Virus record (IMG/VR): IMGVR_UViG_3300006352_000013
Coordinates: 1 to 23,179 of that record
From: a virus
Length of the DNA: 23,179 bases
Strand: one strand, 5' to 3'
Positions 1 through 4,788 of this stretch are shown piece by piece. A model generated the notes under the pieces. It was not told the origin of the DNA, did not search any database, and was given only the letters and a program-made list of their open reading frames with translations. Position 1 is the stretch's first letter; every line of letters begins with the position of its first letter. The position numbers were made by a program, and so were the translations under genes.

Positions 1-1
1 C

Positions 2-502
2 TACTCTTGGGTCGTCTACTTCAATAGTGGTGATGAGCTCAATCACCCTAAGGAACATTCCCTTAATGTTCGTGTAGTAAACAGAGAGATGGTAGATTGT
101 AAAACTAAAGGTTGGGGTACAGACGAACAGATAGATGAGAGTCAAGACTTAAGGTCTGAGGATTTATTTAGATTATTATCTAAGCACGAAGATTTCGAGA
201 AGAGTATTGATGAGCATTTAGAGAGAGATAGAAATAGTATTATAGACGATGATATTGATAGGATAGCTGAGACTACTATAACACCTAAAGCATTATTAGA
301 CTTAGGATTTACAGAAGAGTACCAACCACCTATATATGGGATGGCTGGGTTTATTTACTACGACTTCTCTAAACATGGAATAGATTTACTATCTAATACC
401 GTAAGTAATGAAGAACCCTTGTATGTATTCTTTGAGAATCAATTTGAGATACATAACCTACGAAAGCTAGGAGATTTTATATTATCACTAAACGAATTGT
501 AA
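2..502 (+). CDS. Unknown protein, 5' end cut by window edge
   Basis: The reading frame is open from the first bases of the window to a TAA at 500-502, so this is probably the C-terminal 166 residues of a longer gene. The ATG at 89 is an internal alternative start, but no good ribosome binding site precedes it and the codons before it read as ordinary protein. The first visible stretch (YSWVVYFNSGD, then LNVRVVNRE) vaguely resembles the end of a DUF1566/Lcl_C-type domain; this is a weak impression. The remainder is acidic and probably helical (EDLFRLLSKHEDFEKSIDEH), then more globular. The stop overlaps the start of the next small gene (TAATG), suggesting coupled translation. No function can be assigned. 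Confidence 0.6.
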   Translation, partial: YSWVVYFNSGDELNHPKEHSLNVRVVNREMVDCKTKGWGTDEQIDESQDLRSEDLFRLLSKHEDFEKSIDEHLERDRNSIIDDDIDRIAETTITPKALLDLGFTEEYQPPIYGMAGFIYYDFSKHGIDLLSNTVSNEEPLYVFFENQFEIHNLRKLGDFILSLNEL

Positions 503-588
503 TGAGCGTAGAGACAGTTGTAGTAGGTATAATAACCTTAGTTGTGGTGGCTATAGTTTATGATATGGTTGTAAATAGTAAGGGGTAG
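502..588 (+). CDS. 28-residue single-pass membrane peptide
   Basis: This very short frame starts at an ATG overlapping the upstream stop (TAATG) and ends at TAG 586-588. The product, beginning MSVETVVVGIITLVVVAIVY, is almost entirely one hydrophobic helix of about 17 residues followed by a short tail with one Asp and one Lys. That is the composition of a small phage inner-membrane peptide. Start-stop overlap and composition support it being real, but at 28 codons chance cannot be excluded. Its second half lies in a long inverted repeat (545-560 with 622-637), so mRNA structure could affect its translation. The role is unknown; small membrane peptides of phages include lysis regulators and superinfection factors, but nothing here decides between them. 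Confidence 0.45.
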   Translation: MSVETVVVGIITLVVVAIVYDMVVNSKG

Positions 589-637
589 GTAAGCTCTCCT
601 TATTAAATTACAGCTAAAATGTAAACTATAGCCATCA
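545..637 (+). repeat. Long-armed inverted repeat with nested hairpin
   Basis: Bases 548-560 (TGGCTATAGTTTA) are the exact reverse complement of 622-634. Including one G-U wobble, the RNA arms extend to 545-560 and 622-637. Inside the 61-base loop, 579-585 (TAAGGGG) can pair with 596-602 (CTCCTTA, one wobble). Together they form a two-level structure spanning the end of the 28-residue gene and the following intergenic region. No T tract follows directly, so it is not a standard terminator. It may be an RNA element limiting read-through or decay, or a duplicated operator pair. Confidence 0.5.
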
Positions 638-650
638 ACAGTAAGTATAT

Positions 651-658
651 TATTTTTG
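651..658 (+). promoter_or_regulatory. Candidate Bacteroidetes-type -7 box (TATTTTTG)
   Basis: TATTTTTG matches the TAnnTTTG -7 consensus of Bacteroidetes primary-sigma promoters. It lies in one of the few real intergenic gaps of the plus block (589-723) and would start a transcript near 665, with a leader of about 60 bases before the ATG at 724. No clear TTTG -33 element is visible at the usual distance upstream, so confidence is limited. A phage-specific promoter reading cannot be excluded. Confidence 0.35.
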
Positions 659-673
659 ATTCTTTTTTCATAC

Positions 674-694
674 GGTAAATATATACGATTTACC
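674..694 (+). promoter_or_regulatory. 5'-leader hairpin before the zinc-ribbon-like gene
   Basis: GGTAAAT (674-680) and ATTTACC (688-694) form a perfect 7-bp stem with a 7-base loop. The hairpin begins 15 bases after the TATTTTTG box, so it would sit near the 5' end of the transcript, 29 bases before the ATG at 724. The same order of box, hairpin and start occurs again before 1100. It could protect the mRNA end or be a protein-binding site. Confidence 0.4.
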
Positions 695-723
695 CTCACT
701 GAATGTTAACTAAATATTAAGAA

Positions 724-930
724 ATGGCAAAGTTTAAATGCGTATTGTGTAGCACTGAGATAGAAATAGCTAAGCACACAATGAAGGTAATGGATGGTAA
801 AGTAGTTTCACCTGAGGCTATGTGTTGTAGGGTATATATGGAGAGTATCCGTGAAAACGGAGGGCTTGGGACTGTATTATCACGACCTGGAGGTAAGGTG
901 AGAGGTAAGAACGGATTAAACACAAACTGA
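724..930 (+). CDS. Small zinc-ribbon-like protein
   Basis: This 68-residue basic protein begins MAKFKCVLC, giving a CxxC pair at residues 6 and 9, with a second CC pair at residues 34-35. That spacing suits a single zinc ribbon or knuckle. The C-terminal part is glycine and basic rich (GGLGTVLSRPGGKVRGK), reminiscent of small conserved phage proteins with a cysteine-rich N-terminus and a GGxGxxxxRPGGKV-type tail. The function is unknown; a nucleic-acid-binding or regulatory role is an inference from the metal-site pattern and charge. It is the first gene after the promoter-like box at 651. Its TGA overlaps the ATG of the next small gene (TGATG), indicating coupled translation. The frame on the opposite strand is a shadow. 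Confidence 0.65.
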   Translation: MAKFKCVLCSTEIEIAKHTMKVMDGKVVSPEAMCCRVYMESIRENGGLGTVLSRPGGKVRGKNGLNTN

Positions 931-1040
931 TGCCAGACCCTACAGAAGAAAGAGATATAGACCTAGATTTAATCCTAGGCTATACAGAGGATGAGATCTA
1001 CGAAAGAGCTAAAGATGCTGATCGAGATGAAAATACTTAG
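930..1040 (+). CDS. 36-residue acidic protein
   Basis: A short frame from ATG 930-932 to TAG 1038-1040 encodes a strongly acidic peptide (MPDPTEERDIDLDLILGYTE, then more Asp and Glu). The start overlaps the preceding stop in a TGATG junction, the arrangement expected for translational coupling, which is the main reason to accept so short a gene. It has no cysteines, membrane segment or recognisable motif. The high Asp/Glu content over a predicted helix would fit a small inhibitor or DNA-mimic-like peptide, but this is speculation. The zinc-ribbon-like gene upstream and this one form a two-gene unit that ends just before a second promoter-like box. Confidence 0.45.
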   Translation: MPDPTEERDIDLDLILGYTEDEIYERAKDADRDENT

Positions 1041-1043
1041 GAA

Positions 1044-1051
1044 TACCTTTG
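1044..1051 (+). promoter_or_regulatory. Candidate -7 box (TACCTTTG) before the replication operon
   Basis: TACCTTTG fits the TAnnTTTG Bacteroidetes -7 consensus and lies in the 59-base gap before the gene at 1100, just after a stop codon. A transcript would begin near 1058. No clear -33 TTTG lies at the right distance upstream. From here to 11453 there is no gene gap above about 20 bases except around 6156-6261, so this could be the main promoter for the replication block. Confidence 0.4.
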
Positions 1052-1064
1052 ATAGTATGGAGAA

Positions 1065-1097
1065 TTAAACTACTTTTACTAGTATAAAATAGTTTAA
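1065..1097 (+). promoter_or_regulatory. AT-rich hairpin or operator at the start codon of the replication operon
   Basis: TTAAACTACTTTTA (1065-1078) is complementary to TAAAATAGTTTAA (1085-1097) apart from one bulged C, giving a 13-bp stem with a 6-base loop, CTAGTA. It ends two bases before the ATG at 1100 and starts 13 bases after the TACCTTTG box. It could be an RNA hairpin hiding the start codon region and protecting the 5' end, or a palindromic DNA operator just downstream of the promoter. Confidence 0.5.
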
Positions 1098-1099
1098 GT

Positions 1100-1333
1100 A
1101 TGAAAGATTCTCCTTACAAAGGCCTAAAGCCTACACCTGAAGATACTATAAAAATGTATCAGGTTCTAAAATTCTACTACCAAGACATAGACACATTACC
1201 TATGGCAGCGGTAGGGGAAATAATGAGAACTGAATTCGAGTGCGATTGCGGAGAGTTTGATGTATTTTTATATCTACATACCCTACAAATGAGGGACTTA
1301 GACGGAAATTTAATTTCAAATGAAATCCAGTGA
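1100..1333 (+). CDS. Unknown 77-residue protein
   Basis: First gene after the promoter-like box at 1044 and the hairpin at 1065-1097. The 77-residue product is acidic and shows no motif I recognise; it has a CDC pair near residues 50-52 and probable helices (EDTIKMYQVLKFYYQDI and AAVGEIMRTEFE). The ATG at 1100 is preferred because it is the first in the frame after the hairpin; the opposite-strand frame here is a shadow. The end overlaps the next frame by 14 bases. Position at the head of the replication operon suggests an early-expressed accessory or regulatory factor, but no function can be assigned. Confidence 0.6.
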   Translation: MKDSPYKGLKPTPEDTIKMYQVLKFYYQDIDTLPMAAVGEIMRTEFECDCGEFDVFLYLHTLQMRDLDGNLISNEIQ

Positions 1334-1502
1334 TTGCATAGAATGTGACGGAGAACCACTTACTTTATCAGAAGACCTTCTGATGCTGCTGAGTGAAGAA
1401 GAATTAGAGAAATACCTAAAGTGCGATGAAAATTACCTTAAACCTAACACGTTTAAAGGGAAGAAATCTTACACCGACCGAGTACACCTACTTACTTCTT
1501 AA
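1320..1502 (+). CDS. Unknown small acidic protein overlapping the next gene
   Basis: A 60-residue frame with an N-terminal CxxC pair (MKSSDCIECDGEP) and an acidic leucine-rich helix (LSEDLLMLLSEEELEKYL). It overlaps the preceding gene by 14 bases and the following gene by 77 bases in a different frame. The first 35 residues look like real protein. The tail, inside the overlap, is more basic and may be only the shadow of the next gene. Either the overlap is genuine or one start is misplaced. No function is recognised. Confidence 0.45.
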   Translation: MKSSDCIECDGEPLTLSEDLLMLLSEEELEKYLKCDENYLKPNTFKGKKSYTDRVHLLTS

Positions 1503-1965
1503 AGAGAGCGGAACCGCTCAAAAGTATCGAGAGATACTAACTCCAATAGACATGTTAAAATTACAGAATAACGGGTATGTTAAAATCATGCCTGATAAAT
1601 CTGTGACCCTTAGACAAAAGTCTATTGATCTTTTTAAAGTAAGAGGTTGCGAAGACTGTTGGAACCAGTTTGCATTAGCATACCCTATCAAAGAAGGAGA
1701 CAGACCTCTCCATAACGATAGGAAAAAGTGTGCTATTAAGTACAAGGCGTTGGTAGAGAAAGACCCTGAACTGCATAAAACTATCATAAAGTCTCTAGAA
1801 CAAGAGAAAGATGATAGAAGACATGCAGGTATTAGACGAGAATTTAGACCGCAGTGGAAATTAATGTCCACTTATATTAACCAAGAGTCCTGGACGATGT
1901 ACGAGGACTACGAGACCCCTCTAGATGACCCTGGAGAGCTTAATTACGGAGAGGAGCTATTATGA
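1426..1965 (+). CDS. Possible helicase loader or replisome organiser
   Basis: This 179-residue protein sits directly before the DnaB-type helicase gene, which starts inside its stop (ATGA overlap). The first 70 residues (LTPTEYTYLLLKESG, then NNGYVKI and VTLRQKSIDLF) look like a winged-helix fold. The C-terminal half is helical and ends with WKLMSTYINQESWTMYEDY, resembling the 'hxTWhNxxxWxxh' pattern near the end of DnaD-like and related phage replisome organisers. Helicase loading is therefore a reasonable inference from architecture and neighbour, not a proven family assignment. The ATG at 1426 is the first in frame after a stop at 1417-1419. It overlaps the preceding 60-residue frame by 77 bases. 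Single Cys-rich peptide: GCEDC near residue 76. Confidence 0.55.
   Translation: MKITLNLTRLKGRNLTPTEYTYLLLKESGTAQKYREILTPIDMLKLQNNGYVKIMPDKSVTLRQKSIDLFKVRGCEDCWNQFALAYPIKEGDRPLHNDRKKCAIKYKALVEKDPELHKTIIKSLEQEKDDRRHAGIRREFRPQWKLMSTYINQESWTMYEDYETPLDDPGELNYGEELL
1943..1961 (+). promoter_or_regulatory. Strong Shine-Dalgarno site for the helicase gene
   Basis: ATTACGGAGAGGAGCTATT lies immediately before the ATG at 1962 and contains GGAGAGGAG at about 8 bases spacing. The site is inside the end of the upstream gene. A near-copy, ATTACGGAGGAGCTAAAG, precedes the gene at 2911. Such sites are unusual in Bacteroidetes and their phages, where most starts, including the minus-strand genes here, have only A-rich leaders. 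Confidence 0.6.
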
Positions 1966-2930
1966 GCGAAGAAAACAAAGGCCTTAGATGGCGTCACATA
2001 TCCGAGTCAGCAAATGCTGCACTTAGATATATAGACGGCCGTAGAAAAGGAACAATCAAGTCGCTAAAGACCCCCTGGAAAAAGTTCAACCAAGTATCGA
2101 TGGGAGGAATCGAATGGCAATCAATTACCACTATCGCAGGAATGTCAGGTAGTGGTAAGACTAGTATTCTAGGTCAACTAGAGACTGGCCTTAAAGAATT
2201 GAATGCAGACCAAGAGTTCACTATCCTATCCTTTAATTTTGAGATGTTATCTTCTAGATTAGTGGGTAGGAAGTTAAGTAAGAAGCTTAACATAACTACA
2301 CAGCAATTATATAGTGCCATGGACGATTTCAGTCTTAATGACAACTACTATATGAATGCAGTGAAGGAAGCAAGAGAACTAGGGAAGCGTGATATATTCT
2401 ATGTGGATATACCTGGGAGTGTAGTACAGGTTAAAGACACTATAATGAATTTTGTAGAGGAGAAGAAACAGCCCGTCGTAGTCATGCTTGACCATACATT
2501 ATTGGTTAAGAAGATGGGAGGGGCCCAAGACAAGGATTTGCTCTATGAGCTGATGGCTATGTTTAATGGTTTGAAGAAAGAAATACGTATCTCAGTGGTA
2601 CTGTTATCTCAAATGAACCGTAATATAGAGTCATCTGACAGAGTTCAGAACCCTGACTTACACTTTCCTAAGAAGCAAGATTTATTTGGATCTGATGCAT
2701 GTTATATGTACTCAGACATAGTATTAGTATCACACAGACCTGAGCTATTAGGGATCAGATCTTATGGACCAAAGAGGTGGCCAACAGAAGGAGCAATCTT
2801 CTGGCACTACCTTAAAGTTCGTGAAGGAGAGCCTTGTATAGCTCTGATGGATAATGACCTCGCACACAATCAGATCCTAGACGCTACATCCCATTACGGA
2901 GGAGCTAAAGATGAAGATAAAGAAGTATGA
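1962..2930 (+). CDS. DnaB-family replicative DNA helicase (RecA-fold, SF4)
   Basis: The 322-residue product is a hexameric-type helicase ATPase that would unwind the fork ahead of the phage replisome. Visible motifs, in order: Walker A GMSGSGKTS (residues 60-68); the DnaB H1a-like SFNFEM (90-95) with catalytic Glu94; Walker B VVVMLDH with Asp177; the H3 sensor LLSQMNR (214-220); an H4-like stretch ending DLFGSDACYMYSDIVL; and KVREGEP near residue 285, at the place of the arginine finger (KNRxG in DnaB). At 322 residues it is shorter than bacterial DnaB (about 450-470) and lacks a typical DnaB N-terminal domain, as in many phage helicases. It starts inside the upstream stop (ATGA) behind a strong Shine-Dalgarno site. 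Downstream primase, SSB and resolvase genes support the role. Confidence 0.88.
   Translation: MSEENKGLRWRHISESANAALRYIDGRRKGTIKSLKTPWKKFNQVSMGGIEWQSITTIAGMSGSGKTSILGQLETGLKELNADQEFTILSFNFEMLSSRLVGRKLSKKLNITTQQLYSAMDDFSLNDNYYMNAVKEARELGKRDIFYVDIPGSVVQVKDTIMNFVEEKKQPVVVMLDHTLLVKKMGGAQDKDLLYELMAMFNGLKKEIRISVVLLSQMNRNIESSDRVQNPDLHFPKKQDLFGSDACYMYSDIVLVSHRPELLGIRSYGPKRWPTEGAIFWHYLKVREGEPCIALMDNDLAHNQILDATSHYGGAKDEDKEV
2893..2910 (+). promoter_or_regulatory. Shine-Dalgarno site within the helicase 3' end
   Basis: ATTACGGAGGAGCTAAAG ends right before the ATG at 2911 and holds GGAGGAG about 8 bases upstream of it. It shares ATTACGGAG and GAGCT with the site before the helicase gene. It supports choosing 2911 as the start although this overlaps the helicase gene by 20 bases. 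Confidence 0.6.
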
Positions 2931-3207
2931 GAAGCACGTATCTAGAGTTTTAATGAATAAACCTAAAGCTCGAGACTGTGATTATGTATTGTATGCATTT
3001 ATCCTACTTACCTTTGGTATTGATATGTCCACACTAACAGCTAAAGATTTTTTAAGAGGAATGAGTACCAAGTTGTACCCATCTTTTGAAGGAATCGGTA
3101 GATGTAGGAGGAAACTTCAAGAGAAACACAAAGAGTTAAGAGGGAAGAAATGGCTTGCAAGGCATAAAGAAGAAGAAGTAGTTAAACAAGAACTAAATTC
3201 AATGTAA
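2911..3207 (+). CDS. Conserved small basic phage protein, unknown function
   Basis: A 98-residue, strongly basic protein. It contains the pattern PSFEGIGRCRRKLQEKHKEL followed by RGKKWLARHKEEE, which I associate with a family of small phage proteins (PSxxSIxRxRRKxQE...LRG) found near replication and nuclease genes; their biochemical function is not known to me. The N-terminal half has a hydrophobic patch (YVLYAFILLTFGI) that is probably a buried helix rather than a membrane span. The start follows a GGAGGAG site and overlaps the helicase end by 20 bases; the stop abuts the next gene (TAAATG). Charge and the RCRRK helix suggest DNA or RNA binding, as inference only. Confidence 0.6.
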   Translation: MKIKKYEKHVSRVLMNKPKARDCDYVLYAFILLTFGIDMSTLTAKDFLRGMSTKLYPSFEGIGRCRRKLQEKHKELRGKKWLARHKEEEVVKQELNSM

Positions 3208-3885
3208 ATGGCACAAGAAGTATTAATAGTGGGGGCGAGTGGTACAGGTAAATCAACCTCTATCGAGAACCTCCCTGAAGCATCTACATTCATTGTGAAT
3301 GTAGGAGAGAAGTCACTTCCATTTAGGAAATCTAAGTCTAGATACCCTGCATGGAATAAGGACAATCCAGACGGTAGAATGGTTTCTACAGATTCATCTA
3401 ATGACATTCTTAAGATATTAAACTATATCGATGAGAAGCGTACAGAGGTGAAGTATATTATCATAGATGACTTTCAGTACTCTATGGCTAATGAATACAT
3501 GCGTAGAGCCAACGAAACTGGGTTTAAGAAGTTTACTGAGATAGCTCAGAATGCTTGGAGTATAATCAATCGTGTTAAATCGATGCGTGAAGATTTACTT
3601 GTAGTATTTATGATGCACTCAGAGGTAACCTTCGATGCTCATGGTAATAAGGTAACTAAAGCTAAGACTATCGGTAAGATGATGGACAACGTAGTTACTT
3701 TAGAGGGGATGTTTACCATTGTATTGTATACTGACGTAACTAAAGGAGACGACGCTATGGAGTATTCTTTTATTACTCAGAACGACGGAACAAATACAGG
3801 AAAGTCACCTAAAGGGATGTTTGAAAAAACGAAAATACCTAACGACCTGTTGGTAGTTAGTGAAGCTGTAGAGGCTTATCAATAA
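3208..3885 (+). CDS. AAA_24 / Sak4-like P-loop ATPase (recombination)
   Basis: This 225-residue ATPase starts immediately after the preceding stop. Walker A is GASGTGKST (residues 9-17) and Walker B is KYIIIDDFQ (82-90) with the acidic pair DD. A hydrophobic strand LLVVFMMHSEV follows at the sensor position, about residues 131-141. The compact RecA-like fold near 220-250 residues, with a nearby SSB gene, matches phage nucleotide-binding proteins of the AAA_24 (PF13479) type, to which Sak4-like single-strand annealing or recombinase ATPases belong. crAss-like phages commonly carry such a gene in the replication module. A role in annealing or recombination with the downstream RecB-like nuclease is inferred from context. 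Family assignment is fairly safe; the exact reaction is not. Confidence 0.75.
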   Translation: MAQEVLIVGASGTGKSTSIENLPEASTFIVNVGEKSLPFRKSKSRYPAWNKDNPDGRMVSTDSSNDILKILNYIDEKRTEVKYIIIDDFQYSMANEYMRRANETGFKKFTEIAQNAWSIINRVKSMREDLLVVFMMHSEVTFDAHGNKVTKAKTIGKMMDNVVTLEGMFTIVLYTDVTKGDDAMEYSFITQNDGTNTGKSPKGMFEKTKIPNDLLVVSEAVEAYQ

Positions 3886-3903
3886 ACCAGTAAATTAATT
3901 AAG

Positions 3904-4200
3904 ATGAAAGGTACAAAAAGAATTGTATGGACCCAAACGATGAACAACACTCTAGAGTCAGGGGTAAGAAGAAAATTACCATTAAGGCAGTTAGCTACAA
4001 AGTTAGGTGTAAGTAGAACAACTATACACAATAGGATTCAGTCTCTTAGAGGAAAGACACCTATTAAAGTTAGCACTAAACCAGTTAAAACCGTGGTAAC
4101 TAAACCTGCAGATAGCCTGACAGGAAATGTGACGCTAGTACACAAGAATTTCACGATGACTAGCAAAGGAAAGAACGTAACAATCACACTCAATCAATAA
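3904..4200 (+). CDS. Small helix-turn-helix DNA-binding protein
   Basis: The 98-residue basic product has a clear helix-turn-helix at residues about 27-48: LPLRQLATKLGVSRTTIHNR, with the usual A, G and V/S positions of the turn. The first 25 residues (RIVWTQTMNNTLESGVRRK) resemble the first helix of a three-helix homeodomain- or SANT-like HTH. After about residue 55 comes a Lys/Thr/Val-rich linker (TPIKVSTKPVKTVVTKPAD) and a short beta-rich tail. It could be a transcriptional regulator of the operon or a DNA-structuring factor; placement between a recombination ATPase and the SSB fits either. The gap before it is 18 bases and the start has an A-rich leader without Shine-Dalgarno. Confidence 0.7.
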   Translation: MKGTKRIVWTQTMNNTLESGVRRKLPLRQLATKLGVSRTTIHNRIQSLRGKTPIKVSTKPVKTVVTKPADSLTGNVTLVHKNFTMTSKGKNVTITLNQ

Positions 4201-4218
4201 CCATTAAAATTAAACATT

Positions 4219-4779
4219 ATGTACGGAAGTAACGTAGAAAGTAACTCAACAGGCGGATTAATGCCAGTAGTAGGTATCCAAGAAAATTGCGAATTAGTTA
4301 ACATCTCCCTAGATATGGGTAGTGGGGGTCGTTTAGACTTCGAATTCAAGCAATCAAATGGTGCAACAGTTAAGCATGCAGAATTTCCTGCAAACCCTGA
4401 CTTTGGTGACGTAGCTAAACAAGCTACAGATGTATCAAGACGTGTTAAGCATATTGCTACCAAGTGTATGAATGAAGCAGATTTTGTTGTAGATAACGTA
4501 TCTAGCTTTGAAGAATACGCTAACAAAGTGATCGCTTTATTCGGTAAGAAGTATGAAGGATTAAAGTTTAGAATGTTATTTATCTATAAAGGTAAGTATG
4601 TATCTGTACCTAAGTTCCCTAACTTTATCGAGTCTATGACTATATCGGAAGATAAGACAACAATCTATATTTCAGATTGGAACAGAGCTAAGTTGGTTAA
4701 GCCTACTCCTGATGGAGCAGCAGCTACAACCGCTCCAGCAGCAGTTACTGCAGGATCGAACAACGATATGCCTTTCTAG
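4219..4779 (+). CDS. Single-stranded DNA-binding protein-like
   Basis: The 186-residue protein ends NNDMPF after an Ala/Thr/Pro-rich disordered linker (residues about 160-180). This is the layout of bacterial SSB proteins, whose acidic tip (DDDIPF-type) recruits partner proteins. The body (residues 1-155) is rich in beta strands and aromatic residues (FRMLFIYKGKYVSVPKF), compatible with an OB fold, although the sequence is not close to E. coli SSB. Its place between the Sak4-like ATPase and the primase-like gene supports the role of coating single-stranded DNA during replication and recombination. The N-terminus MYGSNVESN closely resembles that of the next gene (MYGSKVVELN). Confidence rests on tip, linker and context. 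Confidence 0.65.
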   Translation: MYGSNVESNSTGGLMPVVGIQENCELVNISLDMGSGGRLDFEFKQSNGATVKHAEFPANPDFGDVAKQATDVSRRVKHIATKCMNEADFVVDNVSSFEEYANKVIALFGKKYEGLKFRMLFIYKGKYVSVPKFPNFIESMTISEDKTTIYISDWNRAKLVKPTPDGAAATTAPAAVTAGSNNDMPF

Positions 4780-4788
4780 TACTGTAAT

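Noticed and set aside
589-723. tRNA or replication-origin iterons in the intergenic gap
   Set aside because: No cloverleaf or T-loop sequence and no repeated short direct repeats; only the inverted repeats and promoter-like box reported above.
717-923. Minus-strand frame opposite the zinc-ribbon-like gene
   Set aside because: It mirrors a plus-strand gene with a leader, CxxC motif and coupled downstream gene; the antisense product has no motif.
2911-3207. Membrane protein reading of YVLYAFILLTFGI
   Set aside because: The hydrophobic run is short and flanked by a highly charged soluble-type sequence; more likely a buried helix.
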